Positions 55,571-64,000 of a stretch of 64,000 nucleotides of DNA are shown here, one piece after another. Under the pieces are notes generated by a model that worked only from the letters and a program-made list of their open reading frames with translations, was not told the origin of the DNA and searched no databases. The stretch is taken from assembly GCF_020360975.1 (NCBI RefSeq), contig NW_025408670.1, forward strand, positions 4,712,001 through 4,776,000, given 5' to 3'. The position numbers and the translations under genes were made by a program. The DNA comes from Hirsutella rhossiliensis. Taxonomy: Eukaryota > Ascomycota > Sordariomycetes > Hypocreales > Ophiocordycipitaceae. Each line of letters starts with the position of its first letter. The first letter of the stretch is position 1.

Positions 55571-58435
55571 ATGTCGACGAGCAATGCGCCGCAACCAGTG
55601 AAGCTCTCGCTGCCCCTGGTCAGACCGCCCTCCCCGTCCAGCTGTCCGGCGCTGACCATTCTCCAGGAATACCAACAGGATCTCTTTCAGGAGCTCCGCG
55701 CCGAGGATGAGCTCGTGGTCCTCGCCCGTGGTCTCGGGCTGATGCGCCTCGTCACGAATCTGCTGCACTCGTACGACGCTGCCGGCAACAACCTCATTGT
55801 CGTTGTTGGCGCAGACGAGCGAGAAAATGGCTGGATCGGCGAGGCATTGGCCGAGCACGCCGCCATCAGCGCCTCTCCCAAGGCCCGGGGCTTGACGGTG
55901 GTCAACACCGACTTCCAGAGCGTCGGCGCAAGGGAAAAGATGTATGCCGGCGGCGGCATCTTCAGCATCACGTCGCGCATCCTCGTCGTCGATCTTCTCA
56001 CCGGCCTCCTGGATCCCGTCACCATCACAGGCCTCGTCGTTCTCCATGCCGATCGCGTCATCGTCACTTCCCTCGAGGCCTTCATCCTCCGTGTATACCG
56101 GCAGAAGAACAAGGTCGGCTTTCTGAAGGCCTTTTCGGACAATCCCGATGCCTTTGCCATGGGCTTCTCGCCCCTGGCCACCATGATGAGGAACCTGTTT
56201 CTGAAGAAAGCCTCTCTCTGGCCGCGATTCCACGTCACCGTCGCGCAGTCCCTCGAAGGCAAGAAGAAGGCCGAGGTCATCGAGCTCGAAGTCCCCATGA
56301 CGGACTCGATGAGGGATGTTCAGAACGCCATCATGGAGTGCGTCGAGGTCAGCATCCACGAGCTCAAGAAAGGAAACTCGGGTCTGGAGATGGATGATTG
56401 GAACCTGGACAGCGCTCTACTCAAGAACTTTGACGTCATCGTCCGCCGGCAACTGGACCCAAACTGGCATCGAGTCAGCTGGAAAACGCGGCAGATTGTC
56501 AACGACCTGAGTGTCCTTCGCGGCCTGCTCAACAATGTGCTCACCTACGATGCGGTATCCTTTCTCCAGCACCTCGACACCATCCACGCCGCCCACTCGC
56601 CGCCTCCAGGGTCCACGCGCCAGTCCCAGTCTCCGTGGCTGTTTCTCGACGCCGCCCAGACCATATTCGACACGGCGCGGAGGAGGGTTTACTCTGCCAG
56701 CCCCAAGGCTGTCCCGCAAGGCGAAAACATTGACTCGTTGCGTCCGGTGTTGGAGGAGCTCCCCAAGTGGAGTCTTTTGGCCGAGGTCCTCGAGGAGATT
56801 GACCGCGATCTGTACTTTGAGCCCCCTGCCAGGGACGACTCGAACGGGACCATTCTGATCATGTGCTCGAGTACCGACACGTGCAGGCAACTGCGCGACT
56901 ACCTACAAACAATGCACGTCAAGCCGAAGACGGACAAGAACGCGGAGGACGCGGACGATGCTCACACCGCCTCGGCAGCCTTTATGATGAGAAGACGACT
57001 GCGCAATTACCTGAAGTGGAAGAAGCAGTTTGCCCAGGTCAGCGCGACGCTGTTTGCGGAGAACCAAAAGGCGCTCAACGGCGCAGCCGACTCCCGACCG
57101 GGTCACGGGGGCACGAGAGGCGGCAAAGCCTCGGCGAACAAGAGGCGCAGAGTCCGAGGCGGAGGGAATGCCGGTGTATCGGGAGGGCGGACCGAGAACG
57201 GCGTCATTGCCCAGTACTTTGAGAAGCCCGCCGAGGTTGCCGACCTCATGGCGGAGGTGCAGATCACCGAGGAGGAAGCGTTGCAAAAGGAGGACCTGGC
57301 CGCCGACCCGCTCGAAAACATGGAAGACTTCTTTCAACTGTACGACATGCAGGACCTGGTCGTGGTGCACGCCTACGACGGAGACCAGGACGAGCACGTT
57401 CTGGAGGAGATCAAGCCGCGGTACATCATCATGTACGAGCCCGAGGCATCCTTCATCCGGCGGGTCGAGGTCTACCGATCGTCCCACAACGACAGGAACG
57501 TGAGGGTCTACTTTATGTACTACGGTGGCTCCGTCGAGGAGCAGCGCTACCTGTCGTCGGTGCGGCGGGAAAAGGACGCCTTTACCAAGGCCATCAAGGA
57601 ACGGGCGAGCATGTCTGTGGTGATGACGGTCGATGCTCACGGCATCGAGGACCCGCAGGAGGCCTTCCTCCGAACCGTCAACACGAGGATCGCAGGCGGC
57701 GGCAGGCTGGCGGCGACGGCGCAGCCGCCGCGCGTCGTGGTGGACGTGCGAGAGTTTAGGTCGTCGCTGCCGTCGCTGCTGCATGGACGGTCCATGGTGA
57801 TTGTGCCGTGCATGCTCACGGTGGGCGACTACATCCTGTCGCCGAGCATCTGCGTCGAACGCAAGTCGGTCAGCGACCTCATCTCGTCGTTTAGGGACGG
57901 GCGGCTGTACAGCCAGGCGGAAACCATGTTCCTGCACTACAGGAACCCGATGCTCCTGATCGAGTTTGACCAGAACAAGTCGTTTACGCTGGAGCCCTTT
58001 GCGGACCTCTCGGGCAGCCTGAGCAGCGTGGCGCCGACCAACGTGTCGTCGGACCTGCAGTCCAAGCTGGTGCTCTTGACACTGGCGTTTCCGAAGCTGC
58101 GCATCATCTGGTCGTCGTCTCCCTTCCAGACTGCGGAGATTTTCGAGAGCCTCAAGGCGCAGGAGGAGGAGCCGGATCCGATTGCGGCGGTGCAGGCAGG
58201 GCTGGACAAGGACATGAAGGCCGAGGACCAGGCATTTAACCAGGAGCCGCAGGAAATGCTGGCCGTGGTGCCTGGCGTGACGCCCAAGAACATCAAGAAC
58301 CTGGTCCTGGCGACGGAGAACATGCGGGAGGTGGTCAACATGGAAGTCACGGAGCTAGAGCCCATGGTGGGCAAGGCGGCCGGCAAGGCGATTCATGGGT
58401 TCTTTAACCGCAACGTCATGGAAGAGGAGGATTGA
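55571..58435 (+). CDS. RAD1: XPF/ERCC4-family DNA repair endonuclease (Rad1 homologue)
   Basis: This is the catalytic subunit of the structure-specific XPF-ERCC1 (Rad1-Rad10) nuclease, which makes the 5' incision in nucleotide excision repair and also acts in crosslink repair and single-strand annealing. Exon 1 (55,571-55,618) codes MSTSNAPQPVKLSLPL. A 48-bp intron (GTCAGA...CTCCAG with a GCTGACC branch-like site) is removed, so that EYQQDLFQELRAEDELVV follows directly, giving 938 residues. The inactive helicase-like region spans about residues 17-560, with a basic nuclear-localisation-type run KRRRVRG near 508. The ERCC4 nuclease domain (about 700-830) has VVVDVRE (D709), GDY (D737) and VERKSVSD (E747-K749), so the catalytic set is intact. 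Tandem helix-hairpin-helix motifs for ERCC1 pairing lie at about 878-930 (LAVVPGVTPKNIKNL and VGKAAGKAIHGFF). The intron length is a multiple of three and contains no stop. Confidence 0.96.
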   Translation: MSTSNAPQPVKLSLPLVRPPSPSSCPALTILQEYQQDLFQELRAEDELVVLARGLGLMRLVTNLLHSYDAAGNNLIVVVGADERENGWIGEALAEHAAISASPKARGLTVVNTDFQSVGAREKMYAGGGIFSITSRILVVDLLTGLLDPVTITGLVVLHADRVIVTSLEAFILRVYRQKNKVGFLKAFSDNPDAFAMGFSPLATMMRNLFLKKASLWPRFHVTVAQSLEGKKKAEVIELEVPMTDSMRDVQNAIMECVEVSIHELKKGNSGLEMDDWNLDSALLKNFDVIVRRQLDPNWHRVSWKTRQIVNDLSVLRGLLNNVLTYDAVSFLQHLDTIHAAHSPPPGSTRQSQSPWLFLDAAQTIFDTARRRVYSASPKAVPQGENIDSLRPVLEELPKWSLLAEVLEEIDRDLYFEPPARDDSNGTILIMCSSTDTCRQLRDYLQTMHVKPKTDKNAEDADDAHTASAAFMMRRRLRNYLKWKKQFAQVSATLFAENQKALNGAADSRPGHGGTRGGKASANKRRRVRGGGNAGVSGGRTENGVIAQYFEKPAEVADLMAEVQITEEEALQKEDLAADPLENMEDFFQLYDMQDLVVVHAYDGDQDEHVLEEIKPRYIIMYEPEASFIRRVEVYRSSHNDRNVRVYFMYYGGSVEEQRYLSSVRREKDAFTKAIKERASMSVVMTVDAHGIEDPQEAFLRTVNTRIAGGGRLAATAQPPRVVVDVREFRSSLPSLLHGRSMVIVPCMLTVGDYILSPSICVERKSVSDLISSFRDGRLYSQAETMFLHYRNPMLLIEFDQNKSFTLEPFADLSGSLSSVAPTNVSSDLQSKLVLLTLAFPKLRIIWSSSPFQTAEIFESLKAQEEEPDPIAAVQAGLDKDMKAEDQAFNQEPQEMLAVVPGVTPKNIKNLVLATENMREVVNMEVTELEPMVGKAAGKAIHGFFNRNVMEEED

Positions 58436-58888
58436 TGTGTATTCAGTGTTGGATATACGCGTGCGCAGAGGAAGAGTCACGGGAGGGAGGAGGAGCAAGC
58501 GTTCAAGAGAGACAAACGATACCCGGATTTTCACTTTAGCAGCAGTTGCAAGTTGTCCGTGATGATTGTACTTTGTGTATTGTCTAACAACTAACAATCG
58601 ATTGCGGATGGGGTATTAAAAGTAAACGGTCCCATTCCAAAGAGTCCGTGGGTATCCCTATGCAGCACGCAGACGACCATAGGTCCAAAAGAAAAAATCA
58701 TGACGCATCTCGTCGAAAGCAGTTCTCTCGACTCGTCGTGCCTCGGTCTCAATTGCCCCCCAGCACCGGCAGCCCAGCTTCTTACTCTGTTGTCGTCTTT
58801 CATTTCACATGTCTCCTCTTGAGCGATTGGTCAACTCATGGAGTGGATGGAAGAAGCGTGAGTGCGTGGACGAGCGGGTGGTTGCCGG
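58436..58888. other. Convergent 3' intergenic region (XPF / 64-residue protein)
   Basis: This 453-bp region holds two 3' UTRs. I see no gene, RNA or repeat in it. Confidence 0.5.
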
Positions 58889-59152
58889 CTATACGCGACT
58901 CCTAGTCGTACGCCGGCGCTTCCCGCAGTAGCCGCAGGTGAGGAAGGAGACGACGATGCCGCAGAAGGAGACGATGCCGCTGATAATGGCCTGGAGGATG
59001 CCGCCGATGCCGCTGATGACGGCCATGATGCAGCCGCCGATGGTCTGCAGGGCAGATCGAATCTGCAGGCGAGAGGGTCAGTCAGCCAGCTTCGACGGCG
59101 GATGAGGAAACGCAGATGGGGGGAAACGTACGCAGGAGACGACGGCGCCCAT
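58889..59152 (-). CDS. Small hydrophobic protein (64 residues) with N-myristoylation signal
   Basis: Exon 1 (59,152-59,132) codes MGAVVSC. A 69-bp intron (GTACGT...CTGCAG) leads to exon 2 (59,062-58,889), beginning IRSALQTIGGCIMAVISGIG and ending CGYCGKRRRTTRSRV. The N terminus fits the myristoylation consensus (Gly2, Ser6), and Cys7 is well placed for palmitoylation. The middle (about 11-48) is a continuous Gly/Ile/Val-rich hydrophobic stretch with a regular small-residue spacing (GGCI, GIGGI, SGIVS). A C-x2-C pair (CGYC) and a basic tail follow. By memory this resembles short, widely conserved fungal proteins of unknown function that share the MGAVVSC start; I cannot name a family. A membrane-associated location is inferred. 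The exon 1/exon 2 split falls right after the lipidation signal. Confidence 0.75.
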
Positions 59153-60742
59153 GGTTGCGGTGTGGCGCGACGAGGTTTGGTGGAGGTGGTGGTTGTGGTG
59201 GTGATTATGTTTGCAAGCTCTGGAAGAGATGGGATTTTGTGTGTGTGCGGGAGGATGAGGGAGGAGGGTGTGTATGGGAGGAAGAGATTGGGAGAAGAGT
59301 AACGAACTGTTTGCACGCAGGGGGGGAGCAGGGACACTCAGGCACATTTATATCCCCAAGTCGAGAGACCTGGTTCACCACCCACGCGCCACACACGATG
59401 CTTGGGGTTACATGACGGCCCAAGCAAGGCAAGCACAAGCGCCATTGGTCCACCCTCGTCACATCCGGCCTTCTTGGCTGTTCCCTGGCAAGTATCCATA
59501 CACGCTCTGTGTGTTGAAACGGGCGGCGGGCTGTGACGTCAAGGCCTCCTCTGCCTGACGGGCCAAAGAAAATGAGGGAAGTCAGACAACACGCGACGGC
59601 CGATGGATACGAGGGGCGGGGCGCTGGCAAGGGGATAGATGCATTGGAGCTGTGGTCGGTACGAATGCATAGGTACCTGCGGGCTGCAGAGCGGCCGAGT
59701 GGTACAGAGGAGTGCGCACCGCGTGTGAAGCCGGTGCCTGCATGTCCGTGCGTGCATGCAATTACAGCGCGGTATGCATTTACAGATGCCGCCAGGCTCC
59801 TGCCATCTCGATGTCCTCCCGCCTCTCCGCCCCGCTTTCAAAATCCCCGGCGCATGTCCTCCGCCCCCCGGTCAAACCCACATGCACTAATTACAGTATG
59901 TACTTGACCGAAAGAACCTCCCGAACTGAATAAATCATCATCATAAAACGGTCCGTCCTCCAACGAGCGGACAGGGCTCCCCCCCCTGCCGCAGCCAGAC
60001 AGCCGAGAGAGAGGGAGAGAGGGTGGCGTCACGTCACCATGGCGTGGGCCTTTGACGTATGCGGCTCGTCGTGCGTGCCTTGATTTTTCTCGACATGTTG
60101 TCTCTCTCTATCTTGCCGATCAGTCAGACAGGGCCGTGATGGCAACTGTGGTGTTGGTGCGCACACCGCCACCACCTTACAAGACAGGTAAACGCACAGC
60201 CCTTAATTACCGCCTCGTCGGAAAGCGGTAATTAACGCCTCTCCTCCAAACCTGGGCACAGGGCTCCCTAGGGCTCTCTCGGGCTCCAGAGACACCATCG
60301 TCTACCTGACGAATACGCCTCGGTCCGCCTGCAGTTTGGCGCCGCGACCATGTCTGTTCTTGCAGCCAGCCCCCAAATGCGTCTCCGCCATGACGTCGCC
60401 TCTCGCAAGTCAGCTGCCCTGCCCGTCACCGCCGACAAGTCAAGCCATCTGCCGTAGCAGCCATCGGTGTGCATGTGCCGAGCACGCAGCCGTCGCAGCC
60501 ATTCGTCGCCTCTTCAGAACATGGGATTGCATGCATATCCATGTATTGGTACGCGGGGGGGGGGGAGAAGCTCTATCCTGTCCAACGCCGGGGGGAATCT
60601 CATCCTCGACAAATGCGGCACTCCCAATGGCGGCACAAGTCCGTACATGCACGCGAGGCCATCTCCCGAGACCATATATCCATATATACATGCACATGTA
60701 GTTCCATGTGCTCCTCGCCTCGCTTCATCGTCATGTTCGCAC
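59153..60742. promoter_or_regulatory. Long intergenic region with a perfect hairpin, upstream of the 64-residue protein gene
   Basis: This is 1.59 kb between two minus-strand genes. The part next to 59,152 carries CT-rich leader-like sequence (TCTTCC and CATCCTCCC on the minus strand). An 11-bp inverted repeat, TTAATTACCGC / GCGGTAATTAA, lies at 60,203-60,213 and 60,225-60,235. There is an AG-rich run at 60,003-60,022 and a G run near 60,555. The many short frames overlap on both strands and none is convincing. No tRNA was recognised. Confidence 0.5.
60203..60235. promoter_or_regulatory. Candidate palindromic protein-binding site
   Basis: Perfect 11-base arms (TTAATTACCGC and its complement) are separated by 11 bases. 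ACCGC...GCGGT places inverted CCG/CGG triplets within the arms, an arrangement many fungal Zn2Cys6 regulators bind, while TTAATTA alone resembles a homeodomain core. It lies about 1.05 kb upstream of the 64-residue protein gene and 508 bp past the 3' end of Mrs2. Function is inferred only from symmetry. Confidence 0.35.
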
Positions 60743-62433
60743 TCACCTCCACGCTCTGAGCCAGTTCTTCTTGGACGCCGTGGCCCAGCTGGCTCGCTGC
60801 ATGTGCGCGCGCCGTAGCATCTCCCGGTTGCGCGAGTCGAGCAGCCCGAGCGCCCCGTCCTCTCGAAAGGCCAGGCCGCGCGGCAGGTGCGGGTGCTCGT
60901 GGCTCATCATCTTGATGCGCTGCACCTTGCGCAGCTTGGCCAAGCCGTACCAGCACACGAGCAGCGAAAAGCCCATCGATGTCCCCGTCACCACCCCGAA
61001 CCCCCACCCCGTCTCTTCGATGAAGTTGTTGAGGTTCATGCCGTAGAGGCCCGCCAGGAACGTCCCCATGGCCAGCCCCAGCGTGCCCACGCTGAACTTG
61101 AGCTCCATGAGCATCAGCGAGTTGCGGTTGGCGTCGAGAATCGCCCGGACGCTAGCCGCGTGCCTGTCAGCGAAAACCCGCCACATTACACGGCAATTAG
61201 GACCTACAGTTCCTCCGTGTTGCGGATCCCGGATACCAGGTTGCCCGCCTCTTGCACAATCTCGTCGGTGAGCTTGTGGTACGACTCGAGCAGCATCTCC
61301 ACCTCTGTGTGCTCGTCCATGCCCCGGTACAGGTCGTGCGTCTTCTCGGTGAGGTACATGGCCGCCAGGTCGTCGTCGGCCTCGAGTAGCTCCTCGATGG
61401 CGTCGCGCACCAGCTTGGCCTTTTGCTCAAACGTGCTCACCCGCTTGGACAGGATGAGCAGGACGCGCAGCTTGTCGCGGTCGATGTCGTCCTCGAGCTC
61501 GCTGAGGATGTGCATGACGGGCTCCCGGACCGCCTCGAAGTCGGCCTCCATCTCCGACGTGACCGACGTCAGGACCGCCTCGAGGGCGCGGAACTCGTAG
61601 GGCAGCCCGCTGGAGCCCTGCGACGGCTTCTGCTGCAGCCTGCCCTGGAGGTCGTACATGAAGGCCGACTGCGGGTACGACGTCTTGGAGCCGTAGACGT
61701 CGAAGAGGAGGACGCGGTCGTGCTTGATGAGCACCTTGAGGTGGAGCAGGTTGAGGAGGATGGCTGAGGGGCGGACGAGGATGTGAGGCAGGTTGGAGGA
61801 ATCGATCTTGCGCAAGTCGCGGGGGAGCAGGCCAAACTAGACACGACGTCAGTCATCCGAAGAGCGGACACGGAGCCGGCGACGCATCCGCACCTTGGCA
61901 ATGAGCTCCGTCTTCTTGAACTCGCCGTCGACCAAGATGACCTTGCCGTGCTCGTCCACCTCGGTGCACCGCAGCCTGGGCTCGAGCGCCGCCTTTGCCG
62001 TCTGGACGCGGCGGCTGTTGAACATGGTGGACGAGGGCGCGAGGTCTTCGTGCGAGGGGAGGTCATCGGGCTTGAGCGGCTTGGCACCCTTGCGCGCGGT
62101 GCTGCCCCAGAGCCTCTCCTGCCATGTCGCCGCGCGCTCCCGCTTGGGGGCTGCGGGCTCGCCAGGCTTGCGCGTGGCATAGGCCGTCGAGTAGAAGAAG
62201 CCGGGGCTCGGCTGCGCCTGGGCTCGCCAGCAGGCCGTCGACAGGAGGCGGGCGCTGCCCCCTCTGGCGCTGCCCCCTCGGGCGGGCGAGCCCGGCTCCC
62301 GCGCGCGCCGACAGAGCTGCGCACCGGCGGCGGGCGCGTGCAGCACGGCCTCGGTCTGGCATCGCAGGAATCGGAGCAGGCTGCGGGACGGGGCCGTCGG
62401 TCGCACTGCGGGCTGCATGCCGACGACGGACAT
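60743..62433 (-). CDS. MRS2: Mitochondrial inner-membrane magnesium channel, CorA/Mrs2 family
   Basis: It imports Mg2+ into the matrix as a homopentamer. Three exons are placed: 62,433-61,894, 61,836-61,208 and 61,151-60,743, giving 525 residues. The introns are 57 bp and 56 bp. The second acceptor (GGCTAG at 61,157-61,152) is preferred over an earlier CAG because it yields RNTEELVRAILDANRNSL, which matches the family. The N terminus MSVVGMQPAVRPTAPSRSLL is a plausible matrix-targeting sequence; upstream in-frame ATG at 62,601 and downstream ATG at 62,418 are alternatives. The soluble domain includes FGLLPRDLRKIDSS and a coiled-coil-like helix (LEDDIDRDKLRVLLILSKRV). The two membrane segments are about 411-429 and 438-460, with the diagnostic GMN at 427-429. 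The basic C-terminal tail ends NWLRAWR. A GTGAGT overlaps the stop codon, so a longer splice form is possible. Confidence 0.93.
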
Positions 62434-63284
62434 GCCGACGACGGAGCGGCGTTGGGCGTGCAAGTCTGCCCTCGGGCTGCGGTGCGGGACCTTGTCGAGG
62501 CAGCGTTGTTGCTTGTCGAGAAGCCGGGATGGATGGAACTGCCGCTTGCCCTGTCGAGAGGCACTTTTTTTTTCCTGACATCGCTGTCGTGCACGGGCCA
62601 TGTCGGGCTCCAGGGCCTATTCGCCAGTCTGGCCTGTCCTCCTCACGGCGTCATCAGCTCCATCATTGGACTCTGCAAAGTATCGATACAATTCTTTGCT
62701 CGGATGCGATCTTTTACCGGATTTGCCGCGCACAATGCAGGCGACAAGAGAGCTGCAACATGCACCCGTCTCTCAATGAGGCAGCGACTGCCGAAAAGCA
62801 CACCCGGAGAGAGCTTCGTCCTCCTCAGCGACAGCATCGCACGACCGAACAAGGGGCTCCGGCATTCGAGGCCCCAGCCGGCCCCCCCCTCCGTCATCTT
62901 CTCCAGGCCATCAAGAGAAAAGGAAAAACTACACGTCACCTTGGCTCCCGACTTGCTCCGTTGCTGAAAGCCGTCATTTGCGGAACATTGTCGCACCGGG
63001 CATGTGAATCCTGCGACAACCTCGCTCCCGCTTATCAAGTCACTTGGCCGTCACGCAAGGCTCGTTTGCATCCCACTCGGCTCTCTGCTCGAACGGCGAC
63101 GTTGGTTTGCCGTCTTTTTCACTGCCGTCGACAACTATTTCTTCCCCCCCCCGACCACGTTCCCATTCATGGGGCCTACGCTGGAGCTGCGGCATCGTGA
63201 ATCTCAACACCCATACCTGCCAAGTCGAGAGCGTCGACACGGCCGTGAGCATACGGCAGATTCACCAGCAACGCCCTGCAGGTC
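62434..63284. promoter_or_regulatory. Divergent upstream region of Mrs2 and the F-box protein gene
   Basis: This 851-bp region lies between two divergent starts. Part of it (62,434-62,601) is in frame with Mrs2 and could be an extended N terminus. A T run (62,565-62,573) and C runs (62,883-62,889 and 63,144-63,151) lie in it. No other gene is supported. Confidence 0.5.
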
Positions 63285-64000
63285 ATGAACTCAACCCCAG
63301 TCCGCATCAGGGGCAAGCGCAAACCTTCCTCGTCCACCGCAAAGCGGCCGTCGCCCGCCCCGCCAGCGCCCAAGAAGATGAAGCGGCCCTTGGCCTCGGT
63401 CCTCGCCAGCCGTTCGACTCGCCGCCGCCCGACCCTCGAGTCTCTGCCCGGCGAGGTCCTCGAGACGGTGCTGCTCTACAGCTGCAACATCGCCCTGCCT
63501 CGCGCCAGCCCCCTGCTCGGCGTCAAGCTCTCGGACCGGGTCACCCTGCTGCGCCTCTTCATCTGGGCCTTTCACGACACCTGGGAGCAGTGGTTCGGTA
63601 TCCCCCAGAGTCAATCCTTCCATCACGTCCCGCGGTCAGCCCGCGAGTATGAAGTTCCGTGTCAGGGAGACCCCGTTCTCCAGGTATGCAGAAACACATG
63701 CTGGCCCCGCGACTGAGAGCACCGTCATCCACCATGTCGGCTGACTCGACACCCCCCAGAGCGCCATGCTAGAGCTCCCGTGGGTCAACATCGACTTCAT
63801 CCTGCAGGCACAGCAGGCATGGGCAGACCGCTACGCCCGGGGCCGCTGGTACCAGCACAGCGTGCCGTGGCGCGGCGACAGCCGCGAGCTTCCCCACGAC
63901 CACCGAGGCGGCTTCGGCCACTTTGACGCCCGCACCTGCTTCGAGGCCGACTACCAGCAGGCCCTGCGGACGCACCTCCGGTTCGAAGAGTCGCGCCAGT
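63285..64000 (+). CDS. F-box-like protein, 5' part (runs off the window)
   Basis: Exon 1 (63,285-63,683, 133 codons) begins MNSTPVRIRGKRKPSSSTAK, a basic, proline-rich, probably disordered leader. From about residue 49 follows an F-box-like segment, LESLPGEVLETVLLYSCNIALP, with a helix continuing to VTLLRLFIWAF. A 76-bp intron (GTATGC...CCCCAG, 63,684-63,759) keeps phase zero. Exon 2 (63,760 onward) begins SAMLELPWVNIDFILQAQQA and is still open at position 64,000. F-box proteins bring substrates to SCF ubiquitin ligases through Skp1. The LPxEVLxxVL pattern supports the call, but the substrate-binding part lies beyond the window, so the partner is unknown. The WVNIDFILQAQQAWADRY region is typical, by memory, of a family of fungal F-box proteins. 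Confidence 0.78.

Noticed and set aside
55427..56359. Minus-strand frame of 310 codons
   Set aside because: It lies antisense inside XPF, whose identity is certain; third-position GC bias keeps the opposite strand open.
56903..57937. Minus-strand frame of 344 codons rich in His, Arg and Val
   Set aside because: It is antisense to XPF across its conserved nuclease region and has unnatural composition.
61783..63200. Overlapping plus-strand frames (394 and 358 codons)
   Set aside because: They run antisense through Mrs2 and its leader; the minus strand carries the recognised gene.

Overview
The window looks like a filamentous ascomycete genome, most likely Sordariomycetes and possibly Hypocreales. 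The genes have short GT-AG introns of about 50-220 bp, and the set (eIF1A, a WASP/Las17 protein, an XPF/Rad1 nuclease, an Mrs2 magnesium channel, an F-box protein) is typical of such fungi. The genus cannot be fixed from sequence reading alone.

The window has two parts. Bases 1 to about 48,340 are a graveyard of nested transposable elements mutated by a RIP-like process. CpA and its complement TpG are almost absent while CpG, CpC and CpT survive, so nearly every frame is broken by TAA or TAG. Element by element: a minus-strand Ty3/gypsy pol (G, 1-~6270); a Copia element (C, from ~6640) whose RNase H region is split by a gypsy chromovirus (A, 10088-18293, TSD GAGAG) and a lightly mutated Copia (B, 18316-24587, TSD CTACT). 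C ends in its 3' LTR at 25866. A itself carries a 374-bp TRIM-like miniature retroelement (11417-11790, TSD AACCT). Then come an inverted Copia fragment (D), an inverted A-family fragment, and a Tad1-like LINE (28036-33130) into which a second chromovirus (E, 33131-40108, TSD AAGAC) has inserted. After these lie an unidentified relict frame, a non-autonomous element with 409-bp direct repeats around a minisatellite-rich core (H), a 5'-end fragment of a second A-family copy (F) and a truncated pogo/Fot-like transposase next to an LTR-like remnant at 48,544.

Bases 48,545 to 64,000 are ordinary gene-dense euchromatin. In order they hold a probable mitochondrial protein of unknown function (-), eIF1A (+), Las17/WASP (-), an unrecognised 123-residue protein (-), XPF/Rad1 (+), a 64-residue protein with an N-myristoylation signal (-), Mrs2 (-) and the start of an F-box protein (+). 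Introns were placed by splice signals, branch-point-like CTGAC motifs, reading phase and fit to family sequence. No shared pathway or cluster links these genes.

I found no new protein-coding system. The most unusual material is the CpA-specific saturation of mutation, the TRIM whose LTR looks like an internally deleted Copia C LTR, the element H, and the abrupt edge between mutated repeats and genes at 48.3-48.5 kb.
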